Notes: generated by a model not told the origin, from the sequence alone. A stretch of 64,000 nucleotides of DNA from Changchengzhania lutea (GCF_006974145.1 NZ_CP039456.1:1146001-1210000), one strand, 5' to 3'. Counted from the stretch's first letter, positions 34,528 to 44,246 are shown. Numbers and translations are program-made.

Positions 34528-34658
34528 CGTTCGTTTTCAACGAATGTATTTCTTGAATTATTGATTATGGCACTCGTTGAAAACGAACGATGGAGTACTA
34601 CAAATTGTTAGGGTTTTACATAAAGAGCCTAGAAAATTGATTGACAATAAAACCGAAC
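34528..34658. repeat. Hairpin and degenerate duplicate of the phosphoesterase 3' end
   Basis: CGTTCGTTTTCAACGA at 34528-34543 pairs perfectly with 34574-34589 across a 30-base loop. After it, 34589-34658 reads as LQIVRVL..EPRKLID.KT, matching the gene's own LQIVRVLLEGPRKLIDYKTS ending at 34497. This points to a past tandem duplication of the phosphoesterase followed by deletion. Confidence 0.65.
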
Positions 34659-34691
34659 AGCTTCAAACTTAACGATTCCGCAAATAATCAA

Positions 34692-35486
34692 ATGATTCAA
34701 AAAAGATACGAAGGCTTTTTAAAAACACCTTATTTATGGAAGCATAATGTTACTTTCGATTTGCAACAATTTGAAATCATTTCTAAACTCCATAAAATTG
34801 ACAGTGCCATAGATGATTCTTTACGTTTAGGCAAGTACGTAGAACGTTTGGTTTCTTTTGAACTGGAACAGCATGATGCCATTTCGATTATAGCTGAAAA
34901 CATTCAAATACAGGATAATAAAACTACATTAGGGGAATTGGATTGCTTGCTCATAAAAGACAACAAGCCCATCCATTTAGAAATAATTTATAAATTTTAT
35001 TTGTATGACGATTCTGTTGGGACTACTGAAATTGAACATATTATTGGACCAAACAGAAAAGATTCCTTAAAAGAAAAACTCACAAAATTAAGCAAAAAAC
35101 AACTCCCTCTTTTACATGCTGATGCTACCGGAAAATATCTGACAAAGTTGGGATTGAAACCAAAAGACATCACACAGGAAGTCTATTTTAAAGCGCAATT
35201 GTTTGTTCCATATGCGAATAATAATATTGAACTTAAAATATTGAACCCAGAATGTATTGTGGGTTTTTACATGAACCGAAAAGAACTTGAACAATTCAAA
35301 GATTGCGAATTCTATATTCCGAATAAAAAAGACTGGTTAGCCCTTCCGCACCAACATGTAAATTGGATGAATTTTGGAGCATTTAAAAACACTGCAAAAG
35401 ATTATTTTGAACAGCAGTTTTCGCCTCTATGCTGGATAAAATCCAAAAACTGGGAAATGACAAAAATATTCTTGGTTTGGTGGTAG
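34692..35486 (+). CDS. DUF1853 family protein
   Basis: 264 residues from the ATG at 34692. A TTG 51 bp upstream would start inside the degenerate duplicate of the neighbouring gene and is less likely. Family features: RYEGFLKTPYLWKHN, RLGKYVERLVSFEL, a nuclease-like core ELDCLLIKDNKPIHLEIIYKFYLYD, and an ending rich in Trp. The TLGELDCLL...HLEIIYKF pattern resembles the E-x-D-x(n)-E-x-K of restriction-like nucleases, but the family has no proven activity. Confidence 0.78.
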   Translation: MIQKRYEGFLKTPYLWKHNVTFDLQQFEIISKLHKIDSAIDDSLRLGKYVERLVSFELEQHDAISIIAENIQIQDNKTTLGELDCLLIKDNKPIHLEIIYKFYLYDDSVGTTEIEHIIGPNRKDSLKEKLTKLSKKQLPLLHADATGKYLTKLGLKPKDITQEVYFKAQLFVPYANNNIELKILNPECIVGFYMNRKELEQFKDCEFYIPNKKDWLALPHQHVNWMNFGAFKNTAKDYFEQQFSPLCWIKSKNWEMTKIFLVWW

Positions 35487-35577
35487 TTTTTTAGCTGATT
35501 GGTTTTGAGTTAGGGATAGAAATGGAAAGCCCACAGGGAGCTCCCGATAATTATCGGGACGGGATTCGCAGGAATTT

Positions 35578-35907
35578 TTAACTTTCAGGAGCTAACTCAA
35601 CTTCAAGACCTTCCATGTCTGGGGTCATTTTAATTTGGCATCCTAAACGGGAATTCTTTTTAACATCAAAGGCTTCTGACAACATGGCTTCTTCATCATC
35701 ACTCATTTCTGGTAATTCAACAGCACTCAACACATAACATTGACAGGATGCACACATGGCCATACCACCGCATACACCAATGGTGCCTTCTGGTGCAAGC
35801 TCATAAGACCTAACCACTTCCATAAGGTTCATGGCCATATCTGTTGGAGCAACAATATTATGCAATGTACCTTCTCTATCTGTTATTTTTATATTGATAT
35901 CTACCAT
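35578..35907 (-). CDS. [2Fe-2S] ferredoxin (adrenodoxin type)
   Basis: 109 residues. The cluster ligands are CGGMAMCASC followed by a fourth Cys in SRLGCQI, in the pattern of vertebrate- or ISC-type [2Fe-2S] ferredoxins; many acidic residues surround it. Cytosolic electron carrier. It lies 162 bp beyond the last gene of the nuo operon in the same orientation, but the gap suggests an independent unit. A role in Fe-S assembly or redox supply is possible. Confidence 0.9.
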   Translation of the reverse strand: MVDINIKITDREGTLHNIVAPTDMAMNLMEVVRSYELAPEGTIGVCGGMAMCASCQCYVLSAVELPEMSDDEEAMLSEAFDVKKNSRLGCQIKMTPDMEGLEVELAPES

Positions 35908-36069
35908 TATAAATTTAATGCAAAAATTTCGCCAAAAATAACATTTAATTCAGAATAAAAAAATCAATTCCTACTATTTTAATAGGAATAACTGAATTGA
36001 AACTTTATAAAAAGGATAGCATTATAAATAAAAAAGGGGTGCTTATTTACAAATAAAATATAATAACGG

Positions 36070-36402
36070 CTATGATTTTTCGCCATTATTCCAGTAATGC
36101 GGATTGGTATCTGTAGTTTTTTGATTCCAATAATCTTGAGTTACTTTATGACCATCAAACGTTTTAAGTTTACGTTCGAACACCCAAATAGTTGGGTTAA
36201 AAACCATATTAGTCACCGCTACCGTATATAATTGCGGGGCTTCTTCGGTTTTCCTTTTTTCTTCATCAATTATAACTTCTAAACCATTATGTTCTAATAG
36301 TTTTCTTAGAAAATCCCGTCTGTTCTCATCTACGCCTTTTTCAACAAAAGTGACTCTTGTTTCTCCAATGCTTCCAAATGTATGTTTTCCTGATAAGGCC
36401 AT
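36070..36402 (-). CDS. Conserved hypothetical protein at the end of the nuo operon
   Basis: 110 residues, no signal peptide or membrane segment. Notable features: KHTFGSIGETRVTFVEKGVDENRRDFLRKLL, a VTNMVFNPTIWVFERKL strand pair, and an aromatic C-terminus (QDYWNQKTTDTNPHYWN). It follows nuoN by 6 bp and is probably cotranscribed. I have seen similar small proteins beside nuo genes in Flavobacteria but know of no function or domain. Confidence 0.7.
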   Translation of the reverse strand: MALSGKHTFGSIGETRVTFVEKGVDENRRDFLRKLLEHNGLEVIIDEEKRKTEEAPQLYTVAVTNMVFNPTIWVFERKLKTFDGHKVTQDYWNQKTTDTNPHYWNNGEKS

Positions 36403-36408
36403 AATTTC

Positions 36409-37836
36409 TTAGTTAAATATACTGCTTAATTCATAAATATAATCATATATAGGACTGTATAAACCTATTACCAAAATACCTATTACAGTAACTAATAAAC
36501 CTAATCGCATATAGAGTTTATTCTTAAAATAAGGAATGGGATCGTCGCTTTTTCTTAAGAACATCGCTCTTATTACCAAAAGATAATAGTATAAGGAAAT
36601 TGTAACGTTTACAACAGCCAAAAAGACGAGTAAATAATACCCTTTACTTGCAGCAGCAGTAAACAGGAAGAACTTACCAAAAAAACCTGCTACAGGTGGA
36701 ATTCCAGCTAAAGAAAACAGAGCCAACATCATCACTAAACTTAAATTAGGATTAGTACGATAAAGTCCCGTATAATCATCCATATTTTCTTTTCCCGTTT
36801 TAAGTGAAATAGCTTGTACAACGCCAAAAGCAGCTAAATTTGAAAATATATAGATCATCATAAAATACACAATGGTTGCGGTTCCTAATTGTGTTCCTGT
36901 AATTAAACCAAGAAGGATAAAACCCGCTTGCGCAATGGATGAAAATGCTAAAAAACGTTTCATGTTTTGTTGACGTAGTGCAAATAAATTACCAATAAAC
37001 ATGGTTGCAATAGCAATAACGTATACAAGATTTTCCCAAATATGCATTAAAGGTTTTAAAACCGTGAACAATAAGATCATTAGAATAAATACCGCAGCAC
37101 CTTTCGAGATGACCGATAGATAAGAAGCTATACTTATTGGAGCACCTTCATACACATCTGCAGTCCAGAAATGGAAAGGGACAAGAGATATTTTAAATGC
37201 TAATCCTGCAAAGAATAAAAGCATTCCTAAAATGGTCAAATTACTTGCTGTTATGATTTCGGCAATGGCATCAAAATATATGGATCCAGAGGTTGCATAT
37301 AACATGGAAATACCAAATAGTGATACCCCGGAAGCTAATGCGGCAGAAAGTATCAACTTAATTCCTGCTTCACTTGATATTCTTTTAGAGGTTTCAAATG
37401 CTGCTAATGCCGCCACTGGTAAAGTAGATAATTCCAGTCCTAAATAGAACATTAGGAAATCCCCTGAAGCGATCATAAAATACATGCCAAGTAAAGAAGA
37501 GAACAGTAATATAAAGAATTCACTTCCTCTATTTTGATCTACAATTTTTTCTTTTAACCAATCAGCAGATTGAAGCAATAAGACCAATACCCCTATATTT
37601 AATACATTTTTAAAAAAATGAATCATATTATTAGTTCGAAACATGCCTCCAAACAAACTGCTTTCCTCTATAGCGAAAAAACCAATAGCGGTATGAATAC
37701 CAAATAAGAATATAGCTAAATGTATAATGCTTTTTTTCTTTTCTTTAGGAATAAAAATCTCACCTATTAGCAATATCAGTATAATTGCCAAAAGCAAAAT
37801 TTCCTGTCGCATCAATAAAAAATTACTAAAATTCAT
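36409..37836 (-). CDS. nuoN: NADH-quinone oxidoreductase subunit N
   Basis: 475 residues with about 14 membrane segments and the antiporter-like proton channel signature (LGLELSTLPVAALAAFE, KISLVPFHFWTADVYEGAP, AFSSIAQAGFILLG). One of the three proton-pumping subunits of complex I. It ends the subunit series of the operon that begins at korA. It is 19 bp after nuoM. Confidence 0.94.
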   Translation of the reverse strand: MNFSNFLLMRQEILLLAIILILLIGEIFIPKEKKKSIIHLAIFLFGIHTAIGFFAIEESSLFGGMFRTNNMIHFFKNVLNIGVLVLLLQSADWLKEKIVDQNRGSEFFILLFSSLLGMYFMIASGDFLMFYLGLELSTLPVAALAAFETSKRISSEAGIKLILSAALASGVSLFGISMLYATSGSIYFDAIAEIITASNLTILGMLLFFAGLAFKISLVPFHFWTADVYEGAPISIASYLSVISKGAAVFILMILLFTVLKPLMHIWENLVYVIAIATMFIGNLFALRQQNMKRFLAFSSIAQAGFILLGLITGTQLGTATIVYFMMIYIFSNLAAFGVVQAISLKTGKENMDDYTGLYRTNPNLSLVMMLALFSLAGIPPVAGFFGKFFLFTAAASKGYYLLVFLAVVNVTISLYYYLLVIRAMFLRKSDDPIPYFKNKLYMRLGLLVTVIGILVIGLYSPIYDYIYELSSIFN

Positions 37837-37855
37837 TTTAGTTGTTTCTTTTTAA

Positions 37856-39343
37856 TTATAAAACGCCTTGTATAAAAGGTTCTAAACTTGCCAAAATCAT
37901 ATCGCTTAGCCATAACGGCGCAACACCAATCGCTACTATTGGTATCAGCAATAAAAATACACCTGTCTTCTCATACCAAGTGGCTCCTGGCAGACCTATA
38001 TAGGCTTCATTTTTAACCGGTCCCATGAGCATGATTCCAACCACTCTTAATATATAAACTGCAGTCACCACAATCGCTGATACCGAAACAATCGTTGCTA
38101 CTCTATAGAACATATCATCATGCTGAAATGCACCCACAAAAATGTTCATTTCGGCCACAAACCCGCTGAATCCTGGCAAACCTAATGATGCTAAACCAGC
38201 TATGACATAAATGACAGATATAAAGGGAATCACTTTAAGCAATCCTCCCAATTTTGTAATATCTCTTGTGTGCGTCCTTTCATATATCATTCCGATTAAG
38301 GCAAAGAATAATGCCGTCATAAATCCATGAGAAAGGGATTGTAAAATGGCCCCATTCCATGCTGTTTTATTTAGCATCAATAAAGCAAACAATACCATGC
38401 CCAAATGGCTCACAGAAGAGTAAGCGTTGATGTATTTTAAATCGGTTTGCTTAATAGCGGCAAAAGCGCCATATATAACACCAAATGCCGATAATATTAT
38501 AAAGAACCAAGACCAATGTAACGCACCTTCTGGCAACAAAAACATGGCAACCCTAAATACACCATAACCACCTAACTTCATTAAAACACCGGCATGTAAC
38601 ATCGATACAGCTGTTGGTGCCGAAGCATGACCATCTGGTGACCACGTATGAAAAGGAAACAAAGCGCCAATAACTGCAAAACCAATAAACGTTAGTGGGA
38701 AGAATAATTTTTGAGCTTCAAAAGGAATATTAACTTGCGCGATTTCCAATATATTGAAAGTTAAAGCACCGCCATCTGCATTTGAGTTGAAGTAGATGCC
38801 TAATATTCCAACTAATAATACAGCTGATGCTCCCATTAACATTAACGTTAATTTCATTGCGGAATATTCTTTTGGACCACTTCCCCAAATACCAATTAAT
38901 AAATACATTGGTATGACAGCTATTTCGTAGAACACAAACATGGTGAATAGATCAACGGAAATAAAGAAACCGTAAACGCCTGTAGACAGTACAATCAGTG
39001 AAATAAAGAATTCCTTAGGCAGGTCCTTCATTTTCCATGAGATAAAAACACCTGCCAAAACAACGATTGAAGTTAACACTAAAAGTGCTACCGAAATACC
39101 ATCGACACCAATATTGTAATGTATATTGAATTGTTTAAACCAAACCAAATCTTTGGTAAAAACCATAATGTCATCATTAACAGCTCTTTCTTTAAAATAA
39201 GCAAACACTAAATTTATTGCCATTCCAAGCTGAACAAAACTTCCAACCATGGCTACTTGTCGCGCTTGTTTTAATCCTTTTGCAAACACCAATATTAAAA
39301 TTGTGATTACAGGTACTACGACAAAAAGTGATAAAATATCCAT
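37856..39343 (-). CDS. nuoM: NADH-quinone oxidoreductase subunit M
   Basis: 495 residues, about 14 membrane segments. The proton antiporter motifs are clear: FVFYEIAVIPMYLLIG with the functional Glu, GALFPFHTWSPDGHASAP with the channel residues, and AYSSVSHLGMVLFAL. It is a proton-pumping subunit in the membrane arm. It is separated from nuoL by a 103-bp gap that contains AAATTCC-type repeats. Confidence 0.95.
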   Translation of the reverse strand: MDILSLFVVVPVITILILVFAKGLKQARQVAMVGSFVQLGMAINLVFAYFKERAVNDDIMVFTKDLVWFKQFNIHYNIGVDGISVALLVLTSIVVLAGVFISWKMKDLPKEFFISLIVLSTGVYGFFISVDLFTMFVFYEIAVIPMYLLIGIWGSGPKEYSAMKLTLMLMGASAVLLVGILGIYFNSNADGGALTFNILEIAQVNIPFEAQKLFFPLTFIGFAVIGALFPFHTWSPDGHASAPTAVSMLHAGVLMKLGGYGVFRVAMFLLPEGALHWSWFFIILSAFGVIYGAFAAIKQTDLKYINAYSSVSHLGMVLFALLMLNKTAWNGAILQSLSHGFMTALFFALIGMIYERTHTRDITKLGGLLKVIPFISVIYVIAGLASLGLPGFSGFVAEMNIFVGAFQHDDMFYRVATIVSVSAIVVTAVYILRVVGIMLMGPVKNEAYIGLPGATWYEKTGVFLLLIPIVAIGVAPLWLSDMILASLEPFIQGVL

Positions 39344-39446
39344 AACTTTTTAAATTCCAATTTTTAAATTCCAAAATCCAAAACAACTAAAAGTATTTAA
39401 CAACAGGCTTTTGGAATTTGTCATTTGATTTTTTGTTTTTTTAAAT
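39344..39446. repeat. AAATTCC-type repeat in the nuoL-nuoM gap
   Basis: Between nuoL and nuoM lie repeated AAATTCCAA units and a facing TTTTGGAATTT, the same motif that flanks the four-helix-bundle remnant at 30421-30582. There is no ORF between them. It may be an empty or collapsed insertion of the same element type. The unusual 103-bp gap inside the operon supports this. Confidence 0.45.
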
Positions 39447-41366
39447 TTAGTTTGTCCATAAATAAATAAATACCAAGGCGATTACAACAACTCCTGCAAT
39501 AAATGAAAAGGCATAATCCTGAACTTTTCCAGATTGCAAACCTTTAATTTTTTTAGATGTTGCGACTGTCGAGTTTCCAATTAGGTTCATAGTTGCATCC
39601 ACTACATGTCTATCAAACCAAGCTGCAGAAGCAGAAACACCTTTAAATAATATTTTTTTAGTGACGAAAAGGTAAATCTCATCAAAGTAAAACTTATCAT
39701 AAGTCCATTTGTAAAACACTCCAAAACCATTTGCAAAACGATCTGATAAGCTGTTTTCTTTTTTATAGAAAACCCAGGCCAATAAAATTCCAACTAAACC
39801 AACACCAACAGCAATAGCAGCAAGCGAATAGTTTAAATGGGCTTCAAAACCAGCTCTGTCTGGTGATACAAATTCGCTAAACGGAATAAACCCACCAACA
39901 ATACTTAACAATGCCAATACCATCAAAGGAAATGTCATTGAGAATGGGGATTCATGTGGTGTATGTTTGTATTTTGTTTCTTTTCCCCAGAAAATCCCAA
40001 AATATAATCTAAACATATAGAAAGCGGTCAATCCAGCTACAAAGACCCCTACCAAATAGATGAGTTTGTTATGCTCGTAAGCCGCAACTAAAATTTCATC
40101 TTTACTCCAAAACCCTGCAAACGGTGGTACGCCAGCTATTGCTAATGCAGCAATCAGGAAAGTTATATTTGTAATTGGCATGTACTTACGTAAGCCTCCC
40201 ATATCCTTTAAATAGTTACTATGTACAGCATGAATTACGGAACCAGCACCAAGGAACAATAAGGCTTTAAACATCGCATGTGTAAACAAATGGAACATGG
40301 ATGCCATATAACCAAGGCCATCATGTCCTTCGTAACCAGACACACCAAGGGCTAACATCATATAGCCTAATTGTGACATGGTTGAGAATGCCAATACACG
40401 TTTTATATCTGTTTGCGTAATAGCAATTATGGCCGCAAATAAGGACGAAAAGGCGCCAACAAAAGCGACGATATTAAGAGCAAATCCATCTTCTACAAAG
40501 AAATACATGGGAAAGAGTCGCGCTACCAAATAAACACCAGCTACAACCATGGTAGCGGCATGAATTAATGCTGAAACAGGCGTTGGGCCTTCCATGGCGT
40601 CCGGTAACCAAATGTGCAATGGAAACATCGCAGATTTCCCAGCACCGCCAATAAAAATTAATATGAGTGCCCAAGTTAAAACCGATAACCCCATAAAGGA
40701 TGTCGATGCCCAATTTAAAATAGCACTTCCTTCAGGGTTATTAAGGGTTTCAAAATCATAAGTCCCCGTGTAATAACCAACAATTAAAATGCCTATTAAA
40801 AATCCTAGATCGGCAAAACGAGTGACAATAAACGCTTTTTTGGCCGCAGCTACCGCTGATGGTTTTGTGTAATAATAGCCTATCAATAAATAGGATGACA
40901 CACCAACCAATTCCCAGAAAATATAGATTTGGAAAAGGTTTGTTGCCAATACCAATCCAAACATTGAAAATGAAAAGAGCCCTAAAAACGCAAAGAATTT
41001 GGTGTAACCATCATCCCCTTTCATGTAGCCTCTGCTATAAATATGAACCATTAGCGACACTATGGATACCACAATAAGCATCATAATAGATATTGGGTCA
41101 ATTAAAATACCCATGTCAATACTTAAGGTGTCCGTAAAGTTCATCCAAGTTGTTTTTTCAACGAGCGTTTGATAAACGCCGTTTACTTTTCCGTAAACAA
41201 AGAAATATTGATATGCTGTATAGAATGATAGTAATGCCGAAGAAGTTAGACCAAACACCCCAATGTAACCTGAAACAGAAGGTTTGATTTTTTTATTAAA
41301 GATCCCCAATAGCAAAAATACTGCCAGTGGAATTAAGGGAATTAATATGATATAATCTAGATTCAT
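39447..41366 (-). CDS. nuoL: NADH-quinone oxidoreductase subunit L
   Basis: 639 residues, about 16 membrane segments with the long lateral amphipathic helix at the C-terminal end. Key motifs: FWELVGVSSYLLIGYYY with the functional Glu, SAMFPLHIWLPDAMEGPTPVSALIHAATMV, and AFSTMSQLGYMMLALG. Distal proton-pumping subunit of complex I. Complete and standard in length. Confidence 0.95.
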   Translation of the reverse strand: MNLDYIILIPLIPLAVFLLLGIFNKKIKPSVSGYIGVFGLTSSALLSFYTAYQYFFVYGKVNGVYQTLVEKTTWMNFTDTLSIDMGILIDPISIMMLIVVSIVSLMVHIYSRGYMKGDDGYTKFFAFLGLFSFSMFGLVLATNLFQIYIFWELVGVSSYLLIGYYYTKPSAVAAAKKAFIVTRFADLGFLIGILIVGYYTGTYDFETLNNPEGSAILNWASTSFMGLSVLTWALILIFIGGAGKSAMFPLHIWLPDAMEGPTPVSALIHAATMVVAGVYLVARLFPMYFFVEDGFALNIVAFVGAFSSLFAAIIAITQTDIKRVLAFSTMSQLGYMMLALGVSGYEGHDGLGYMASMFHLFTHAMFKALLFLGAGSVIHAVHSNYLKDMGGLRKYMPITNITFLIAALAIAGVPPFAGFWSKDEILVAAYEHNKLIYLVGVFVAGLTAFYMFRLYFGIFWGKETKYKHTPHESPFSMTFPLMVLALLSIVGGFIPFSEFVSPDRAGFEAHLNYSLAAIAVGVGLVGILLAWVFYKKENSLSDRFANGFGVFYKWTYDKFYFDEIYLFVTKKILFKGVSASAAWFDRHVVDATMNLIGNSTVATSKKIKGLQSGKVQDYAFSFIAGVVVIALVFIYLWTN

Positions 41367-41440
41367 ATTTAAACTATTTATTTCGTGTGCTTAAAGTTTT
41401 GTTTAATATTTTCATTTAGGTTCTAACTTTAAGTGCTTTT

Positions 41441-41758
41441 TTAATATTTCATCATTTCAGTGTCCTTAACTTCAACAGAGTTAATTTGTCTGTACAGATT
41501 TATTATTATTGATACCGCTAAAGCAGTTTCTGCAGCAGCAACAGCGATAATAAAAATTGAAAAGATGACACCTTGCAACATATCAGGATATAAATACTTA
41601 TTGATAATAACAAAATTTATGACTGAAGCATTCAAGATTAACTCAATAGACATTAAAATTGAAATCAAGTTCTTTCTAGTTATAAATCCGTAAATACCAA
41701 TAAAAAATAAAATAGAGGTTACGGTTAGTAGTTCGTATATGCTAATTCCAGAAATCAT
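41441..41758 (-). CDS. nuoK: NADH-quinone oxidoreductase subunit K
   Basis: 105 residues, three membrane helices. The conserved Glu residues of the E-channel are in SIELILNASVINF and AAAETALAVSI. It overlaps nuoJ by 4 bp (ATGA). It lies at the junction between the hydrophilic and membrane arms. Complete. Confidence 0.94.
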   Translation of the reverse strand: MISGISIYELLTVTSILFFIGIYGFITRKNLISILMSIELILNASVINFVIINKYLYPDMLQGVIFSIFIIAVAAAETALAVSIIINLYRQINSVEVKDTEMMKY

Positions 41759-42279
41759 ACGGTCTCATCATTTTTAATGCTTAGCTTTTTTCCTTTTGCA
41801 ATAATAATTGCACCAATCATTGCGGCTAATAGTAGTATACTGATTACTTCAAAGGGTAAAATAAATCCTCCTGCTTCGTAGCTTAGTAACTTCATCCCTA
41901 TATCAGAAGTGGTGATTGTATTATAATTTTGAACAACATTAAAATCATGAGCGTATATTGTTGTTAAAAAAACGCCTAGACCCACTAAACAAGACAGACC
42001 AACGAGTAACTGCTTAGATGTTTTTGCAATTTCCAGTTCCATTTCAATATGATGTACTAAAATGACTGAAAATATAATGAGCACAATAATTCCGCCGGCA
42101 TAAACAGTTAATTGAATAGCCGCCAGAAAATTATAGTCTATTAAGAAGTAGAGTCCGGCAATACCACAAAGGACAAACAGTAGATAAATAACCGATCGTA
42201 GCATTTTACGACTGGTAACAGAAGCCATAGCAAAAACAATGATTATAAATGATAAAATGTAAAATATATACTTTTCCAT
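41755..42279 (-). CDS. nuoJ: NADH-quinone oxidoreductase subunit J
   Basis: 174 residues, five membrane helices, with the characteristic LTVYAGGIIVLIIFSVIL block of helix 3 that carries the pi-bulge. Membrane subunit linking quinone chemistry to the proton channels. It is 4 bp after nuoI and overlaps nuoK. Confidence 0.93.
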   Translation of the reverse strand: MEKYIFYILSFIIIVFAMASVTSRKMLRSVIYLLFVLCGIAGLYFLIDYNFLAAIQLTVYAGGIIVLIIFSVILVHHIEMELEIAKTSKQLLVGLSCLVGLGVFLTTIYAHDFNVVQNYNTITTSDIGMKLLSYEAGGFILPFEVISILLLAAMIGAIIIAKGKKLSIKNDETV

Positions 42280-42283
42280 AGTT

Positions 42284-42760
42284 TTAGTCTTCTATTCCAG
42301 CTTTGACTTTTGAGCCGGGTTCGTTTAAAACCTTTGTTAATTGCGTTCTATCATATACAGCATTTTCATAATTCTGTGCCCAAACAATGGCATCAGTAGG
42401 ACATGCTTCAATACACAAACCACACATGGTACATAACCCCAAATGATAAATATGTTTGTCTATTTTCTTTTTCTTTTTACCGGTTGTTTCATCAATGCCT
42501 CTATCCCAAATAATTTCTATACTACCATTAGGGCAAGCAATTTCACATTTTTGGCAACCGGTACATTGGTGTTCGTTGTTTTCATCGTGTGGCATCACTA
42601 CTTCGCCACGAAAACGTTCAAACATCTTTAAGGTGTCCCTATTGTCTGGATACTGCTGTGTAATGGCGCCTTTTCTGGATGTTAAAAAGTACTTTCCTGT
42701 AACACTCATACCGTTAAGAAGTGTTTTTATTCCTTTATATATATCTGAAAAATAACTCAT
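42284..42760 (-). CDS. nuoI: NADH-quinone oxidoreductase subunit I
   Basis: 158 residues with two [4Fe-4S] motifs, CTGCQKCEIACP and CTMCGLCIEACP, for clusters N6a and N6b. The insert KKKKKIDKH between them is longer than in many homologues. It carries electrons toward NuoB. In a complex lacking NuoEFG this subunit is a likely entry point for ferredoxin electrons. It is 5 bp after nuoH. Confidence 0.95.
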   Translation of the reverse strand: MSYFSDIYKGIKTLLNGMSVTGKYFLTSRKGAITQQYPDNRDTLKMFERFRGEVVMPHDENNEHQCTGCQKCEIACPNGSIEIIWDRGIDETTGKKKKKIDKHIYHLGLCTMCGLCIEACPTDAIVWAQNYENAVYDRTQLTKVLNEPGSKVKAGIED

Positions 42761-42765
42761 CCTTT

Positions 42766-43890
42766 TTAAAATTGAATTGTCATATTAAGCCAAACTATTA
42801 ATGCCATTATGACGATGTTTACCAGGTTTATCGGTAATAAATATTTCCATTCCAACGTAAGTAACTGGTCTATTCTCAATCTTGGAAATGTCCACCTAAA
42901 CCACATCATTAAAAACACCAATACCAATGTTTTTGTTAAAAACCAAAAGACGCCTAACCATGGAATGGATTCGGTTATTCCGAAAGGCGATAACCATGCT
43001 CCAAAAAAGACCGTTGTAGCAATGGCGGCAATAATGAACATATTTATAAACTCCGCTAAGAAAAAATAAGCGAATTTCATTCCCGAATATTCGGTATGAA
43101 AACCTGCACCCAACTCAGATTCTGCTTCAACCATATCAAAAGGCGCTCTGTTGGTTTCGGCAGTACCTGCAATCATATATATCATGAAAGCTATGATTGC
43201 AGGAATATGCCCTTGCACTATGAGCCAGCCACTTTTTTGTACTTCTACAATTTCCGATAATTGCAACGAACCAGTAATTAATACCATGGTTAATAATGAT
43301 AAGCCAATGGATAGTTCATAACTAATCGTTTGAACACCACTACGCATGGCACCAATAAGCGCAAATTTGTTATTACTGCTCCAGCCTCCCAATAAAATAC
43401 CAATGACTCCAATAGAGGAAATAGCAATTAAAAAGAGAATACCAATATTAATATCAAATGCTTGAAATTCTTGTGTGAAAGGAAAAACAGCCAATGCCAT
43501 TAATGAAGAAATAATGACAAAATAAGGTGCTAAATTGTATAAGAACTTATCTGCTTTAACAGTGCCTGTTAGCTCTTTTGAAACCAGTTTTAAGGCATCT
43601 GCCATGGTTTGCAATAATCCTAAAGGCCCTACTCTATTGGGCCCAATACGTAATTGAAACCAAGCAGCTACTTTACGCTCAAGAAGCACTAAGTATAATC
43701 CAGCTACAGCAAAAATGCCCAAATAAATTAAAGCAACTAAAACCATGGCAACAATACTTGCGGCACCTTCTGGCATCACACTAACAAGCCAATCTTCTAT
43801 GGTTTTGGTTATGTTCAATGACCGAGGACCGAAGACCGAAGACGGAAGGCTGATGACCGAGGACCAATATTGAATGATTAATCTAAACAT
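42766..43890 (-). CDS. nuoH: NADH-quinone oxidoreductase subunit H, with repeat-derived N-terminus
   Basis: 374 residues. The membrane core is standard: LLERKVAAWFQLRIGPNRVGPLGLLQTMADALKL and ETNRAPFDMVEAESELGAGFHTEYSGMKFA, which form part of the quinone chamber. The first 24 residues are unusual: they are encoded by a GACCGAGG/GACCGAAG repeat tract that adjoins the four-helix-bundle gene, whose TAA overlaps this ATG (TAATG). A TTG at 43818 (giving MNITKTIEDW) could be the ancestral start. Which start is used cannot be decided from sequence. Confidence 0.92.
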   Translation of the reverse strand: MFRLIIQYWSSVISLPSSVFGPRSLNITKTIEDWLVSVMPEGAASIVAMVLVALIYLGIFAVAGLYLVLLERKVAAWFQLRIGPNRVGPLGLLQTMADALKLVSKELTGTVKADKFLYNLAPYFVIISSLMALAVFPFTQEFQAFDINIGILFLIAISSIGVIGILLGGWSSNNKFALIGAMRSGVQTISYELSIGLSLLTMVLITGSLQLSEIVEVQKSGWLIVQGHIPAIIAFMIYMIAGTAETNRAPFDMVEAESELGAGFHTEYSGMKFAYFFLAEFINMFIIAAIATTVFFGAWLSPFGITESIPWLGVFWFLTKTLVLVFLMMWFRWTFPRLRIDQLLTLEWKYLLPINLVNIVIMALIVWLNMTIQF

Positions 43891-44246
43891 TATAATTTAT
43901 TTCTAAATGCAATCATCATATTCATTAAATGAAATGATTCTTCATAAAAGTTATCAAATTCTTTTTCTACTATGTAATTTCTTCTTTTGGCCTTGTGTAA
44001 ACACGTTACCACTTCAGCTAAAGAGCGGATAGCATATCCAACAAACTTTTTTTGCTCTGGATTTGATTGTCCAATAGCTCCTTCAGATATGTTTAACGCA
44101 ATGGAATCTGAAGCTCGTCTTATCTGTGAGGATAAGTTATATAGTTCTTTTTTCGGAAAACTCTCGGCTAACTTATCTATATCATCTCCTAAATCCATAG
44201 CCTTGTTCCATATTTTTAATTTCTCAAATTTAAATCTACTCTCCAT
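43890..44246 (-). CDS. Four-helix-bundle protein (S23/avd-like) inserted in the nuo operon
   Basis: 118 residues matching the four-helix-bundle family related to the 23S rRNA intervening-sequence protein and DGR accessory protein Avd: FEKLKIWNKAMDLGDDIDKL, LSSQIRRASDSIALNISEGAIGQ, FVGYAIRSLAEVVTCLHKA, and a last helix FDNFYEESFHLMNMM. It has no known role in respiration. Short repeats surround it (GTCACCT units at 44270-44285, GACCGAAG units in nuoH). It lies between nuoD and nuoH, where nuoE, nuoF and nuoG stand in 14-gene operons. Confidence 0.88.
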   Translation of the reverse strand: MESRFKFEKLKIWNKAMDLGDDIDKLAESFPKKELYNLSSQIRRASDSIALNISEGAIGQSNPEQKKFVGYAIRSLAEVVTCLHKAKRRNYIVEKEFDNFYEESFHLMNMMIAFRNKL

